NCBI RefSeq assembly: GCF_036227565.1
Contig: NZ_CP109460.1
Span: forward strand, 2,108,001-2,172,000
Direction of reading: 5' to 3'
DNA length: 64,000 nt
Source of the DNA: Streptomyces sp. NBC_01454
GTDB taxonomy: Bacteria; Actinomycetota; Actinomycetes; Streptomycetales; Streptomycetaceae
Below the pieces are notes generated by a model. That model did not search any database and was not told where the DNA came from. It saw nothing but the letters and a program-made list of their open reading frames with translations. Numbering within the stretch: position 1 is the stretch's first letter; the number at the start of each line of letters is the position of its first letter. Position numbers and translations under genes: made by a program. Positions 27,108 through 36,757 of the stretch are shown piece after piece.

Positions 27108-28103
27108 ATGGTCACCGCACTCCCCCGCATCGGCCGCCGGTCCCTCCAGGCGGCGCTCGCGGCACTGGTCACCCTCGGGCTGCTGCTGTGGTGGCTGCTG
27201 CCGATGGGCGGCGCCCCCTCCCCCGGCGGACGGGTGACGCTTGCGACGGGCGTGCCGACCGGGGTGTACGCGCGCTACGGCGAGCTGCTGAAGCAGGATC
27301 TGGCCCATGACCTGCCGGACGTGGATCTGCGGCTGCTCCGCAGCGAGGGCTCGATCGACAATCTGCGGCAGCTGGTCGCCGGGCGGGCCGGGTTCACCAT
27401 CGCGACGGCCGACGCGGTCGCCGCGTACCAGGTCAGGGGAGAGCCGGGCGCGGACCGGCTGCGGGCCTGTGCCCGGCTGTACGACGACTACATGCAGCTG
27501 GTGGTGCCGAAGAAGTCGGCGGTGCGCTCGACGAAGGACCTGCGGCGGCTGCGGGTGGGGGTCGGCACGGACAGCTCCGGCGTGCAGCTGATCACCCGGC
27601 GGCTGCTGGAGGCGGCCGGTCTGGACTTCGACCGGGACATCGTGCCGGTACGAGTCGGCATCGACCGGATGCCCAAGATGCTTCAGGAGGGCAAGCTGGA
27701 CGCCTTCTTCTGGTCCGGCGGGCTGCCGACGGCGGCCGTGCAGCATCTGGCGCAGCGCTTCCCGGTGCGGCTGGTCCAGCTCGGCGATCTGAGCCAGGCG
27801 CTGCACCGGCAGGGCGAGCGCACCCGTTACTACCGTGCCGCGGTGATGCCCTCCGACGCCTATCCGAGGGCCCAGAACGGGGAGGCGGTGAAGACGATCG
27901 CGGTGGCGAACCTGCTGGTGACCACGGACCGCGAGGACGCCGCGCTGACCGAGGGATTCACCCGCACCGTCATCGACAGCCGGGACTGGATCGGCCGCCA
28001 GGTGCATGCCGCGCAGAAGGTGGATCTGCGGACGGCGGTCTTCACCGATCCGCTGGAGCTGCACGAGGGTGCCCGGCACTATTACGTGTCGCAGAAGCCC
28101 TGA
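27108..28103 (+). CDS. TAXI-family TRAP-type solute-binding protein (orphan)
   Basis: 331 residues from the ATG at 27108. One N-terminal hydrophobic segment (about 13-33) serves as signal or anchor. The TAXI fold follows: RVTLATGVPTGVYARYGELL, the LRSEGSIDNLRQLVAGRAGF region, VGVGTDSSGVQ and the characteristic DAFFWSGGLPTAAV. The family binds small acids such as glutamate, usually with DctQM-like permeases; none is nearby. It faces cspA and the gluRK pair, so a sensory role for glutamate or a similar ligand is conceivable but unproven. Confidence 0.88.
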   Translation: MVTALPRIGRRSLQAALAALVTLGLLLWWLLPMGGAPSPGGRVTLATGVPTGVYARYGELLKQDLAHDLPDVDLRLLRSEGSIDNLRQLVAGRAGFTIATADAVAAYQVRGEPGADRLRACARLYDDYMQLVVPKKSAVRSTKDLRRLRVGVGTDSSGVQLITRRLLEAAGLDFDRDIVPVRVGIDRMPKMLQEGKLDAFFWSGGLPTAAVQHLAQRFPVRLVQLGDLSQALHRQGERTRYYRAAVMPSDAYPRAQNGEAVKTIAVANLLVTTDREDAALTEGFTRTVIDSRDWIGRQVHAAQKVDLRTAVFTDPLELHEGARHYYVSQKP

Positions 28104-28183
28104 GCCCTGAGCCCTGAAACACAGAGCGGCGGCCGCCCGGCGGGGCCGGCAGGGCCCGCGGCGGCCGCCCCCCTGCACGCACG

Positions 28184-28220
28184 CCGGGGCCCGCACCGGT
28201 CAGTCCGGTGCGGGCCCCGG
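28184..28220. terminator. Strong bidirectional terminator between the TAXI gene and cspA
   Basis: Perfect 16-bp stem CCGGGGCCCGCACCGG / CCGGTGCGGGCCCCGG with the 5-nt loop TCAGT, between convergent genes. Confidence 0.85.
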
Positions 28221-28239
28221 TCGCGGGACGCGCGGTGCG

Positions 28240-28443
28240 TCAGGCGGCGACGATGTTCTCCGCCTGCGGGCCCTTCGGGCCCTGGGTCACGTCGAAGGTG
28301 ACCTTCTGGCCCTCGAGGAGCTCACGGAAGCCCTGCGCGGCGATGTTCGAGTAGTGGGCGAAGACGTCGGGGCCGCCGCCGTCCTGCTCGATGAAGCCGA
28401 AGCCCTTTTCCGAGTTGAACCACTTGACGGTGCCGGAAGCCAT
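28240..28443 (-). CDS. Cold-shock domain protein
   Basis: 67-residue single cold-shock domain, an RNA/ssDNA chaperone, with RNP1 KGFGFI and RNP2 DVFAHY intact. ATG at 28443 with GGAG at 6 nt. The about 200-bp upstream region toward gluK contains two hairpins, consistent with a structured 5' UTR as in other csp genes. Streptomyces has several paralogues (scoF/csp types), so I do not give a symbol. Confidence 0.95.
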   Translation of the reverse strand: MASGTVKWFNSEKGFGFIEQDGGGPDVFAHYSNIAAQGFRELLEGQKVTFDVTQGPKGPQAENIVAA

Positions 28444-28474
28444 GTTTTTCTCCGTTCATGGGGCAAACCGGAGA

Positions 28475-28568
28475 CCGCACTGTGCGGCCTCCTTGTCGCC
28501 GAGATGATCGCCCCACCCGGAACAGGTCCGGAAAACAAGGAACGCCCGGAGCTATCAGCTTCCGGGCG
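28475..28568 (-). promoter_or_regulatory. Two hairpins in the putative cspA 5' UTR
   Basis: CCGCAC-T-GTGCGG (28475-28487) and CGCCCGGA / TCCGGGCG (28543-28568, with an extra GCT/AGC pairing inside) lie 32-125 bp upstream of the cold-shock ATG. They may be mRNA structure affecting translation or stability with temperature. No promoter hexamers could be assigned. Confidence 0.45.
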
Positions 28569-28659
28569 CGCACAAAGTTCATCATGGGTACCACAACTGC
28601 AACGCGTCCCACGCTAGCACACGCGCGAGGGGGCGCCCCGCGTCAGGCGTGGTGCCCGG

Positions 28660-30075
28660 TCACGGGGCGCTGCGCGGCACCGTGACGGTGACCTTCAGGC
28701 CGTGCGGCTCGTGCGGGGCGTAGGCGATGGTGGCGCCGCCCGCGGCCAGCAGGGCGCGGGTGATCGACAGGCCGAGCCCGGAGCCGGAGACGTTCTGGTG
28801 GCGGCCGCTGCGCCAGAAGCGGTCACCGATCCGGTCCAGCTCGTCATCGCTCAGGCCCGGGCCGCGGTCGGCGACGGTGATCTGGACGCAGTCGCCGTCC
28901 GGTGCGACGCGGACGGTGACCGGCCGGCCCTCCGGGGTGAACTTCAGGGCGTTGTCGACGACGGCGTCCAGGGCGCTGGACAGGGCGACCGGGTCGGCCC
29001 AGCCGGTGACGGCGGCCAGCCCCTCGTAGCTGAGGCGGACACCCTTGGTGTCGGCCAGCGGGCGCCAGGAGTCGACACGTTCGGCGGCCAGCGCCGCGAC
29101 ATCGGTGAGCTGGAGATCGGCGTCGGTGTGTTCGGCGAGCGCGAGGCCGAGCAGATCGTCCAGGACGCGGGCCAGCCGCCTGCCCTCGGTGCGGACCGCG
29201 GCGATCTCCGCGTTGCCGTCGGGGAGTTCGAGGGCCAGCAGCTCGATGCGCAGCAGCAGCGCGGACAGCGGGTTGCGCAGCTGGTGGGAGGCGTCGGCGA
29301 CGAAGGCGCGCTGCTGTTCCAGAACGTCCTCGACATGGTCGGCCATCTCGTTGAACGAGCGGGCCAGACGGCGCAGTTCGGGCGGTCCGGCGGTGGCGGC
29401 GACGCGGGCGTTCATCCGCCCGGTGGCGATGTCGTGGCTGGCGATGTCCAGGATCCGCACCGGCCGCAGCACCCAGCCGGTGAGGCGGAAGGCCGCGCCG
29501 ACGGCGACGAGCATGGCCGCGCACTCGCCGGCCGCGATCAGCAGCCAGCTGCGCAGGATCCGCGAACGCATCTGCCCGGTGGGCGAGTCGGTCACGACGA
29601 CGGCGACGACATCGCCGTCGCGGATCACCGGGGAGGCGACCGGGATGCGGCCGGCGTCGTCCCAGGGCCAGATCTGGTGCGGGTCGTGGCTGCGGCGGCC
29701 GGCCAGCGCCTCGCTGAACGCCTGGGCGGCCTCACCGTCATGCGGTACCGACAGCCCGGCGGGGGCGGCGGCCATCGTGGTGTGATCGCGGTAGAAGACC
29801 CCCGCACGGATGCCGTAGAGGCTGTAGTAGCGGGCGAGTTCGGTGCCGAGGGTGGCGCGCCGCTCGTCCTCCTCGGGGGTCTTGTTCCGGTCGTCCGCGG
29901 CGGGGCGGGCGGTAACGAACTGGGCGAGGGAGGCGAAGCGGGCGGCGTCGTCGATCCGGTCGACGACCACCCGCTGCTGTTCCACGCCGGCGGTGCTGAC
30001 GCCGAGCGGGAAGCCGAGCGCGAGCAGCACGGCGGCCATCAGGGCGATCAGCAGCGGCAGGAGTCGGGTGCGCAC
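28660..30075 (-). CDS. gluK: Sensor histidine kinase next to the glutamate importer (GluK type)
   Basis: 471 residues from the GTG at 30075. N-terminal membrane helix (about 7-27), an extracytoplasmic sensor of about 140 residues, a second helix (about 170-200), HAMP, HisKA with the phospho-acceptor in ASHQLRNPLS, and HATPase (DNALKFTPEG, DRGPGLSDDE, GSGLGLSITRALL). It follows the response regulator by 16 bp. The pair is divergent from gluABCD, which matches the glutamate-sensing GluR-GluK system known in S. coelicolor. The ligand is inferred from that precedent. Confidence 0.9.
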   Translation of the reverse strand: MRTRLLPLLIALMAAVLLALGFPLGVSTAGVEQQRVVVDRIDDAARFASLAQFVTARPAADDRNKTPEEDERRATLGTELARYYSLYGIRAGVFYRDHTTMAAAPAGLSVPHDGEAAQAFSEALAGRRSHDPHQIWPWDDAGRIPVASPVIRDGDVVAVVVTDSPTGQMRSRILRSWLLIAAGECAAMLVAVGAAFRLTGWVLRPVRILDIASHDIATGRMNARVAATAGPPELRRLARSFNEMADHVEDVLEQQRAFVADASHQLRNPLSALLLRIELLALELPDGNAEIAAVRTEGRRLARVLDDLLGLALAEHTDADLQLTDVAALAAERVDSWRPLADTKGVRLSYEGLAAVTGWADPVALSSALDAVVDNALKFTPEGRPVTVRVAPDGDCVQITVADRGPGLSDDELDRIGDRFWRSGRHQNVSGSGLGLSITRALLAAGGATIAYAPHEPHGLKVTVTVPRSAP

Positions 30076-30091
30076 GTGCTCGCGGCGGCCT

Positions 30092-30829
30092 TCAGGAGGC
30101 CGGGGAGGCGGGTGGCCGCAGCGGCCCCGCGGCCGGGACCACCAGACGGTAGCCGACGCCGCGCACCGTCTCGATCAGCGCGGGCATCCGCAGCTTGGCG
30201 CGGAGCGAGGCGATGTGCACCTCCAGGGTCCGGCCGGTGCCCTCCCAGCTCGTGCGCCACACCTCGCTGATGATCTGCTCCCGGCGGAAGACCACACCGG
30301 GACGCTGCGCCAGCAGGGCCAGCAGGTCGAATTCCTTGCGGGTGAGCGGGACCGCGGAGCCGTCCACGGACACCTGACGGGTGGGGAGTTCGACGGTGAC
30401 CGCGCCCAGATGCAGCGCCTCGCCGTCCGCGCCCTCGTCGGCCGGCGCTTCCGCGCCGCCCGGCGCGGTGCGCCGGCTCACCGCATGGATACGGGCCAGC
30501 AGCTCACCGGTGTCGTACGGCTTGACGACATAGTCGTCCGCGCCGAGGTTGAGGCCGTGGATGCGCGAGCGCACATCGGCCCGTGCGGTGACCATGATGA
30601 CGGGGAGGCTGCAGATCTTGCGGATCCGGCCGCACACCTCGAAACCGTCCTGGTCGGGCAGCCCGAGGTCGAGCAGCACCACCGCGAAGGGTTCCGCGCG
30701 GTCGGGCAGCAGGGCCTTGAGCGCCTCCTCGCCGTTGCGTGCGTGCACGACGGCCACCCCGTGCTTGGCGAGCACCGCGGACAGGGCCGCGGCGACATGA
30801 TCATCGTCCTCGACGAGCAGCAGTCTCAT
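30092..30829 (-). CDS. gluR: OmpR-family response regulator (GluR type)
   Basis: 245 residues from the ATG at 30829 (SD GGAGG; an in-frame ATG 42 bp upstream lacks one). Receiver domain with the acidic pair EDD, phospho-acceptor D54 in LLDLGLPDQDGF and the K of VVKPYD. A winged-helix DNA-binding domain follows (LTRKEFDLLALLAQRPG, EVHIASLRAKL, ETVRGVGYRL). First gene of the gluRK operon, divergent from gluA; expected to control the importer and itself from the 276-bp intergenic region. Confidence 0.92.
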   Translation of the reverse strand: MRLLLVEDDDHVAAALSAVLAKHGVAVVHARNGEEALKALLPDRAEPFAVVLLDLGLPDQDGFEVCGRIRKICSLPVIMVTARADVRSRIHGLNLGADDYVVKPYDTGELLARIHAVSRRTAPGGAEAPADEGADGEALHLGAVTVELPTRQVSVDGSAVPLTRKEFDLLALLAQRPGVVFRREQIISEVWRTSWEGTGRTLEVHIASLRAKLRMPALIETVRGVGYRLVVPAAGPLRPPASPAS

Positions 30830-30977
30830 GCGGGCCTCCTTCCGGGTGCGTGCGTACAGGCCACAGGGCATCTACGGCGATGGGGGGTGCGCGCGTCAAG
30901 AGGCGGCCACCTCCGCGCCGCCATCCGTTACCCAGCCGGTACGCCCGCGGCATATCGTCACGATGCGGCCACCCGGC

Positions 30978-31066
30978 GTGTGGATCACACACGGTGTCCG
31001 TTCGCGGCCGGATCGTTATGCTCAAGTTCCCCTCAGAAGTAATGACGCTGGTCGCAGGGCATTACT
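30978..31066. promoter_or_regulatory. Candidate operators and promoter in the gluR-gluA intergenic region
   Basis: Perfect dyad GTGTG-GAT-CACAC (30978-30990), a -10-like TATGCT for gluA (31017-31022), and a spaced inverted repeat AGTAATG / CATTACT (31038-31044 and 31060-31066) between that -10 and the gluA SD (GAGGAGGACGG, from about 31083). Either dyad could bind GluR. Assignment is by position and symmetry only. Confidence 0.45.
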
Positions 31067-31105
31067 AGGGTCCTCCCCAATCGAGGAGGACGGAGCAAAC
31101 CGCCG

Positions 31106-31891
<786 letters not shown>

Positions 31892-31947
31892 GGCCGCAGT
31901 TGGGCCACCCCCATTGCCACCACTTGTTGAACCAAAGGATGTTCACC

Positions 31948-32859
31948 ATGAGGATTCGTAAGACTGCTGCGGCCGGTGCCATGGTGCTCGCGCTGGCGGC
32001 GACGGCGACCGCCTGCGGCGGCGAGTCGGGCTCGGCGGGCGACAAGCCGGCCGGCGGCGACGTGTTCAGCAAGGACTACAAGGTCGCGGCCACCCCGAAG
32101 ATCGACTCTCCGGTGCTGAAGAAGGCCCAGGCGGCCAAGAAGATCGTCATCGGTGTCAAGGCCGACCAGCCGTTCCTCGGCTTCAAGGACCCCGGCACCG
32201 GCAAGTACTCCGGTTTCGACATCGAGATCGCCAAGATGGTCGCCGCCGACCTGGGTTTCTCCACGAAGCAGATCCAGTTCAAGACGATCGACTCCAACGT
32301 CCGTGAGACCACCATCTCCAACGGCGATGTCGATTACTACGTCGGTACGTACACCATCAACGACGAGCGCAAGAAGCAGGTCGGCTTCGCGGGCCCGTAC
32401 TACACGGCCGGTGCGGACCTCCTGGTGCGCAAGGACGACAAGAGCATCACCGGGCCGGACTCCCTCAAGGGCAAGAAGGTCTGCTCCATCACCGGCTCCA
32501 CCCCGCTCCAGGAGATCAAGAAGCCGAAGTACGGCGCCAAGACCACCGAGCTGGGCAAGTACTCGGACTGTGTGAAGGTCCTGCTGGACGGCGGCGTCGA
32601 CGCGGTCACCACCGACGACGCGATCCTCAAGGGCTACGCCGCCCAGCGCGCCGAGAAGCTCCGGGTCGTCGGCAAGACCTTCACCAAGGAGCCCTACGGC
32701 ATCGGCATGAAGAAGGGCGACAAGGCCCTGCGTGACGCGATCACCAAGGCCCTGGAGGACCACATCAAGAACGGCGACTACAAGAACGCGTACGAGGGCA
32801 CGCTCGGCAAGTCGGGCTCCAAGTACGTCGCCCCGGAGACCCCGCTGCCCCGGTACTGA
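31948..32859 (+). CDS. gluB: Glutamate-binding lipoprotein of the Glu ABC importer
   Basis: 303 residues from the ATG at 31948 (AAAGGA 9 nt upstream; an in-frame ATG at 31939 is less well placed). Signal peptide MRIRKTAAAGAMVLALAATA with lipobox cysteine in ATACGG. Family 3 solute-binding fold: VIGVKADQPFLGFKDPGTG, SGFDIEIAKMVA, the DYYVGTYTINDERK motif and TTDDAIL. Captures extracellular glutamate for GluC/GluD. Confidence 0.95.
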   Translation: MRIRKTAAAGAMVLALAATATACGGESGSAGDKPAGGDVFSKDYKVAATPKIDSPVLKKAQAAKKIVIGVKADQPFLGFKDPGTGKYSGFDIEIAKMVAADLGFSTKQIQFKTIDSNVRETTISNGDVDYYVGTYTINDERKKQVGFAGPYYTAGADLLVRKDDKSITGPDSLKGKKVCSITGSTPLQEIKKPKYGAKTTELGKYSDCVKVLLDGGVDAVTTDDAILKGYAAQRAEKLRVVGKTFTKEPYGIGMKKGDKALRDAITKALEDHIKNGDYKNAYEGTLGKSGSKYVAPETPLPRY

Positions 32860-32999
32860 GGCACTCCGCACCTCCCTTCCGACTGCGCCGCCCCGTACGC
32901 CCGCCGCGGCGGGTGTGCGGGGCGCGGTGTCGTCACCCGCTTCCCGGCCTCCGGGCCGTCCCCCGCCGCCGACCTGATGACCGCAACCGCGGAGACCCC

Positions 33000-33647
33000 A
33001 TGAACGTACTCCTCGATTATCTGCCCGAGTTCCGCGACGGATTCCTCGGCACCCTGGCGATCACCGCGTCCAGCGGGCTGCTCGCCCTGGTGCTCGGCGT
33101 GCTCATAGCCGGCTTCCGGGTCTCGCCGATTCCGCCGCTGCGCGCCTTCGGCACGGGCTGGGTGACGGTCCTGCGCAACACCCCGCTGACGCTGCTGTTC
33201 CTCGTCGCGTTCTTCGTCATACCCCAGATCCTCTTCCAGGGCGCAAGCCCGTTCGTGCTGGCCACGCTGGCACTGGGCTTCTACACCTCCTCCTTCGTGT
33301 GCGAGGCGGTGCGCTCCGGCATCAACACCGTGCCGCTGGGCCAGGCGGAAGCCGCCCGCAGCATCGGTATGACCTTCACCCAGACGCTGCGCCTGATCGT
33401 GCTCCCCCAGGCCACCCGCACCGTGCTCGCCCCGCTGAGCAGCATCCTGATCGCGCTGACGAAGAACTCCGCGATCGCCGGCGCCTTCAGCTTCTCGGAG
33501 CTGTTCAGCGTCTCCAAGCTGCTCAACGACAAGGGCTACACGGTCGCCTGGATCTTCCTGTGGACCGCACTGGGCTACCTCGTCATCACCTTCTCCATCA
33601 GCGGTCTCTTCCGGCTGCTGGAGCGCCGGATGGGAGTCGCCCGATGA
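33000..33647 (+). CDS. gluC: Glutamate ABC importer, permease subunit
   Basis: 215 residues, about five membrane helices, from the ATG at 33000 (GGAG 5-6 nt upstream). HisM/GlnP-type permease with the LRNTPLTLLFLVAFF start signature and the EAA loop (EAARSIGMTFTQTLRLIVLPQA) that contacts GluA. Second of the three membrane-complex genes after gluB, 140 bp downstream. Confidence 0.94.
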   Translation: MNVLLDYLPEFRDGFLGTLAITASSGLLALVLGVLIAGFRVSPIPPLRAFGTGWVTVLRNTPLTLLFLVAFFVIPQILFQGASPFVLATLALGFYTSSFVCEAVRSGINTVPLGQAEAARSIGMTFTQTLRLIVLPQATRTVLAPLSSILIALTKNSAIAGAFSFSELFSVSKLLNDKGYTVAWIFLWTALGYLVITFSISGLFRLLERRMGVAR

Positions 33648-33723
33648 GCGGCGCGCGCGGCACAGGGCACGGCACGACGTGGGCGCCGCACAGCGGCGGT
33701 GCGGAACGAAGCGAGGTAACGGC

Positions 33724-34659
33724 ATGAGCGGCGCCAGCGTTCTCTACGACGTCCCCGGGCGGAAGGCCAAGGCGCGCAACCGCGTCTACACCGTCCTGGG
33801 CTCCCTCGCGCTGCTCGGGCTGCTCGCGTTCGCCTTCCTGCGGCTGAACAGCCAGGGGCAGCTCGAACCCGAGGTGTGGAACATCTTCAACAATGCCGGT
33901 GTGCGCACCGGCATCCGCGACGGTGTCCTGACGACCCTCCAGGTCTTCGCGGTGGCGGCGGTGCTGTCGCTGGCGCTGGGCGCGCTGCTCGCGGTGGCGC
34001 GGCTCTCGGTGCACAAGCCGGTCAGCTGGCTGGCGACGTCCTTCATCGAGCTGTTCCGCGCCGTCCCGCTGCTGATCACGATCTACGCGGTGTGGGTGAC
34101 CCTGCTCGCCAACCGGGACAGCCTCGGGCTCGCCGGCAGCGAGCCGCAGTTCTGGGCGCTGGTCATCGGGCTGACCGTCTACAACGGTGCGGTGCAGGCC
34201 GAGGTGCTGCGGGCCGGCATCAACTCCGTGCCGGCGGGGCAGCGCGAAGCCGCCTACGCGCTGGGCATGAGCAAGACGCAGGTCATGATGACGGTGCTGA
34301 TCCCGCAGGCCGTGCGGGCGATGCTGCCGACGATCATCAGCCAGCTCGTGGTGACCCTGAAGGACACCTCCCTCGGCTACATCATCACCTTCGAGGAACT
34401 GCTCTTCACCGCCCGGCAGATGAGCACCAACATCATCGTCAACGGCAACGACACCTATGTCCCGGTCATCATCGTCACCGGCAGCATCTACGTCGGGATG
34501 TGCCTGGCGCTGTCCTCCCTCGCCAACTGGATCGAGCGGCGCGGCCGCCGTACCAGGACCGGTATCGCGGTGGCCTCGGCCGGTGAGCCGGTGACGGCCG
34601 CCGATGCGATGGAGGTGGCCGGCGCGGTCCCCGGCGGGCCGGCGGCCAAGCAGGACTGA
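33724..34659 (+). CDS. gluD: Glutamate ABC importer, permease subunit
   Basis: 311 residues from the ATG at 33724 (GAGGT upstream). It is longer than GluC, with an extra N-terminal helix (23-41) and a hydrophilic C-terminal tail. Permease features are ELFRAVPLLITIYAVW and the EAA loop EAAYALGMSKTQVMMTVLIPQA. It forms a heterodimer with GluC. The gluC-gluD gap is 76 bp and contains an alternative in-frame ATG (33679) without an SD. A long palindrome terminates the operon. Confidence 0.94.
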   Translation: MSGASVLYDVPGRKAKARNRVYTVLGSLALLGLLAFAFLRLNSQGQLEPEVWNIFNNAGVRTGIRDGVLTTLQVFAVAAVLSLALGALLAVARLSVHKPVSWLATSFIELFRAVPLLITIYAVWVTLLANRDSLGLAGSEPQFWALVIGLTVYNGAVQAEVLRAGINSVPAGQREAAYALGMSKTQVMMTVLIPQAVRAMLPTIISQLVVTLKDTSLGYIITFEELLFTARQMSTNIIVNGNDTYVPVIIVTGSIYVGMCLALSSLANWIERRGRRTRTGIAVASAGEPVTAADAMEVAGAVPGGPAAKQD

Positions 34660-34703
34660 GGTCCGCCGGCACGGCCGGGTGCCGCGGCCGGGATGCGTCC
34701 CTT

Positions 34704-34735
34704 CGGAGGCGGTGGCGCCGGCGCCACCGCCTCCG
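34704..34735. terminator. 32-bp perfect palindrome ending the glu operon
   Basis: CGGAGGCGGTGGCGCC followed directly by its exact reverse complement, 44 bp after the gluD stop. In RNA this gives a very stable near-loopless hairpin. No T-tract. Confidence 0.8.
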
Positions 34736-34849
34736 TCACTTGACGCGAGCGGCCGCAGTGGGTTGCATACGCTGTGTGATCGCGCACCGGGCTCCAACTG
34801 CCAGTTCCCGCCTGTCCCGTACATACCAGCGGCCGCGGGGAGCTGCGCC

Positions 34850-36661
34850 GTGGACCCGGTGATCGTCGTCGGGGCCGGCCCGGTCGGCCTCTCCGTCGCA
34901 CTCGCCCTCGCCCGCCTCGGCGTCCCCTGCGTCGTCCTCGACGAGACCACCGGCCAGGAGGACACCCGGCCCGCCCGCACCGCCGTGCTCCGCCAGGACA
35001 CCGCCGCGTTCGTCGGGCGGCTCGGCTGCGCCGAAGCCCTGGAGACCGCCGGCACCCGCTGGACCGCCTGGCGCACCATGCGCCGCCGCCGTCTGCTGGA
35101 ACGCGTCGCCTTCACCCCGCCGGCCCCGCACGGCCCGGCCGCCCCCGCGTCCCCGCTGCATCTCCCCCAACACGCCCTCACCCGCGCACTGCGCGCCGCG
35201 CTCGCCCACGAGAAGCTCGCCGAGGTCGTCACCGGCAGCCGGCTCGCCGCCCTCGAACAGGACGAGCACGGCGTCAGCGCCCAGACCCGCGGCCCCAACG
35301 GCACCTGGTGGCGCGGCAGTTACCTCATCGGCTGCGACGGGCCGCGCTCGACCGTCCGCAAGCTGCTCGGCATCCGCTTCCCGGGCCGGACGGCCGTCGA
35401 GCGGCACGCGGTGGCCGCGCTGCGCTGCGAACTCCCCTGGCCCGGCGAGGCCCTGCTGCACCGCTCCCCGCCCCGGCACGGCGGCGGACCGGGCAACGAG
35501 GTCTCGGCCCGTCCGCTGACCGACCACGTCTGGCGGCTGGACTGGCTGCTGCCCCCGGGGCGGGAACTGGTCACCCCCGACGCCCTGGTCGCCCGGATCC
35601 GCGACTCCCTGGCCGGCTGGACCGCCGACGCCCCGGCGGACACCGCCGACGAGACCGGCGACGGGAGCGGCGGACCGCCCGCACGGGGCCGCGGCCACAG
35701 CCCGCAGGTCCCGCCCTACGAACTCCTCGACACCGGGGTGCACACCGTCCACCACCGGCTGGCCCGGTGCTGGCGGGAGGGCCGCGCCTTCCTCGCCGGG
35801 GACGCCGCACATCTGCTGGGCGCGCTCGGCACCCAGGGCCTCGACGAAGGCCTGCGGGACGCCGAGAACCTCGCCTGGAAACTGGGCCTGGCCTGGCACC
35901 ACGGCGCCTCCGAGCTGCTGCTCGACAGCTACCAGGCCGAGCGGCGGGGCGCGGTCGCGGCCCGGCTGCGCGCCGCGGACCAGGCGCTGCCGCTGCTCCG
36001 CGACGGCGGCGCCGCCCGCTGGCGGACCGTCCTGCCCGGCGCGGTGCGCGGCCGCAGCACCCTGCTGACCGACGGCCACCTGGGCCGCGGACCGCTGGGC
36101 GCACCGCCGGTCTACGCCCGCACCCCGCTGGCACCGCCCGCCGAGCACACCGTCGGGCCGCCCGTCGAGACCCTGCCCGGCGCACCGGTCGCGGAGGTGA
36201 CGGTGACCGCGTCCGACGGCTCGGTGGTCCGGCTGCGCGACCGGCTCGGCCGCGGCCTGCTGGTGGTGCTGGTGGCGCCCGGCACCGGCGTCTGGGACCG
36301 GCGGCACTGGCAGTCGGCGGGCCTGATGCCCCGGTTGGCCGAAGCGGTCGAGGCGCTGCCGATGGACGCCGAGATCCTGGTCACCGAGGCCTACCCGGGC
36401 GCGGCCGCACACACCGTGCTGCTGGTCCGGCCGGACGGCCATCTGGTCACCACCCTGTCCGGTGTCCGCCCGGCCGACATGGCCGCCTGCGCGGACGCGG
36501 TACGCGGCGGAGCGCACGGCCAGGAGGCCGCTGCGGCCCGCTCCCGGCGGTCCGACGGCACCGGGAACTCCACCGCCCCCGGTGACAACGGAGCCGGGGA
36601 GGGAGAGAATTCCGCGGTTGACCCTGTGGGAACCTCCATGCTTCACTCCGAGAATGACTGA
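34850..36661 (+). CDS. FAD-dependent aromatic-hydroxylase-like monooxygenase
   Basis: 603 residues from the GTG at 34850 (GGGGAG 7 nt upstream; the open frame reaches back into gluD without conserved sequence). Class A flavoprotein monooxygenase: GxGxxG in VIVVGAGPVGLSVALALARLG, the TAVLRQDT region, the GCDGPRSTVRK motif and the second FAD motif GDAAHLLGALGTQGLDEGLRDAENLAWKL. The C-terminal about 150 residues resemble the thioredoxin-like domain of phenol-hydroxylase relatives, without a CxxC. Substrate unknown. Its stop overlaps the start of the Cys-rich leader ORF. Confidence 0.9.
   Translation: MDPVIVVGAGPVGLSVALALARLGVPCVVLDETTGQEDTRPARTAVLRQDTAAFVGRLGCAEALETAGTRWTAWRTMRRRRLLERVAFTPPAPHGPAAPASPLHLPQHALTRALRAALAHEKLAEVVTGSRLAALEQDEHGVSAQTRGPNGTWWRGSYLIGCDGPRSTVRKLLGIRFPGRTAVERHAVAALRCELPWPGEALLHRSPPRHGGGPGNEVSARPLTDHVWRLDWLLPPGRELVTPDALVARIRDSLAGWTADAPADTADETGDGSGGPPARGRGHSPQVPPYELLDTGVHTVHHRLARCWREGRAFLAGDAAHLLGALGTQGLDEGLRDAENLAWKLGLAWHHGASELLLDSYQAERRGAVAARLRAADQALPLLRDGGAARWRTVLPGAVRGRSTLLTDGHLGRGPLGAPPVYARTPLAPPAEHTVGPPVETLPGAPVAEVTVTASDGSVVRLRDRLGRGLLVVLVAPGTGVWDRRHWQSAGLMPRLAEAVEALPMDAEILVTEAYPGAAAHTVLLVRPDGHLVTTLSGVRPADMAACADAVRGGAHGQEAAAARSRRSDGTGNSTAPGDNGAGEGENSAVDPVGTSMLHSEND
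36618..36647 (+). promoter_or_regulatory. Candidate promoter for the leader peptide/cdo transcript
   Basis: TTGACC (36618-36623) and TTCACT (36642-36647) are separated by 18 bp inside the 3' end of the monooxygenase gene. A start 6-7 nt after the -10 would fall on the A of the leader ATG (36654), predicting a leaderless mRNA. The -10 match is only moderate. Confidence 0.45.
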
Positions 36662-36740
36662 CCACAGCTCGCGATTCTGGCGGAGGGTCCATCTCGACCT
36701 GGTCCGCTATGCGGGCTGCATGTGTCGTCCCTCCTGTTGA
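36654..36740 (+). CDS. 28-residue cysteine-rich leader peptide upstream of cdo
   Basis: ATG at 36654, TGA at 36738-36740. The peptide has the basic FWRRVHLDLVR pattern of the short streptomycete leader peptides found before sulfur-metabolism genes, and ends in GCMCRPSC. Cys codons are at 36717-36719, 36723-36725 and 36735-36737, the last directly before the stop. The ATG overlaps the monooxygenase stop region (ATGACTGA), with no SD. A GC-rich hairpin begins 17 nt after the stop. I infer a cis-acting attenuator that reads Cys-tRNA supply and controls cysteine dioxygenase, rather than a functional protein. Confidence 0.7.
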   Translation: MTDHSSRFWRRVHLDLVRYAGCMCRPSC

Positions 36741-36757
36741 TCCGCTTCTTCTCCCCC

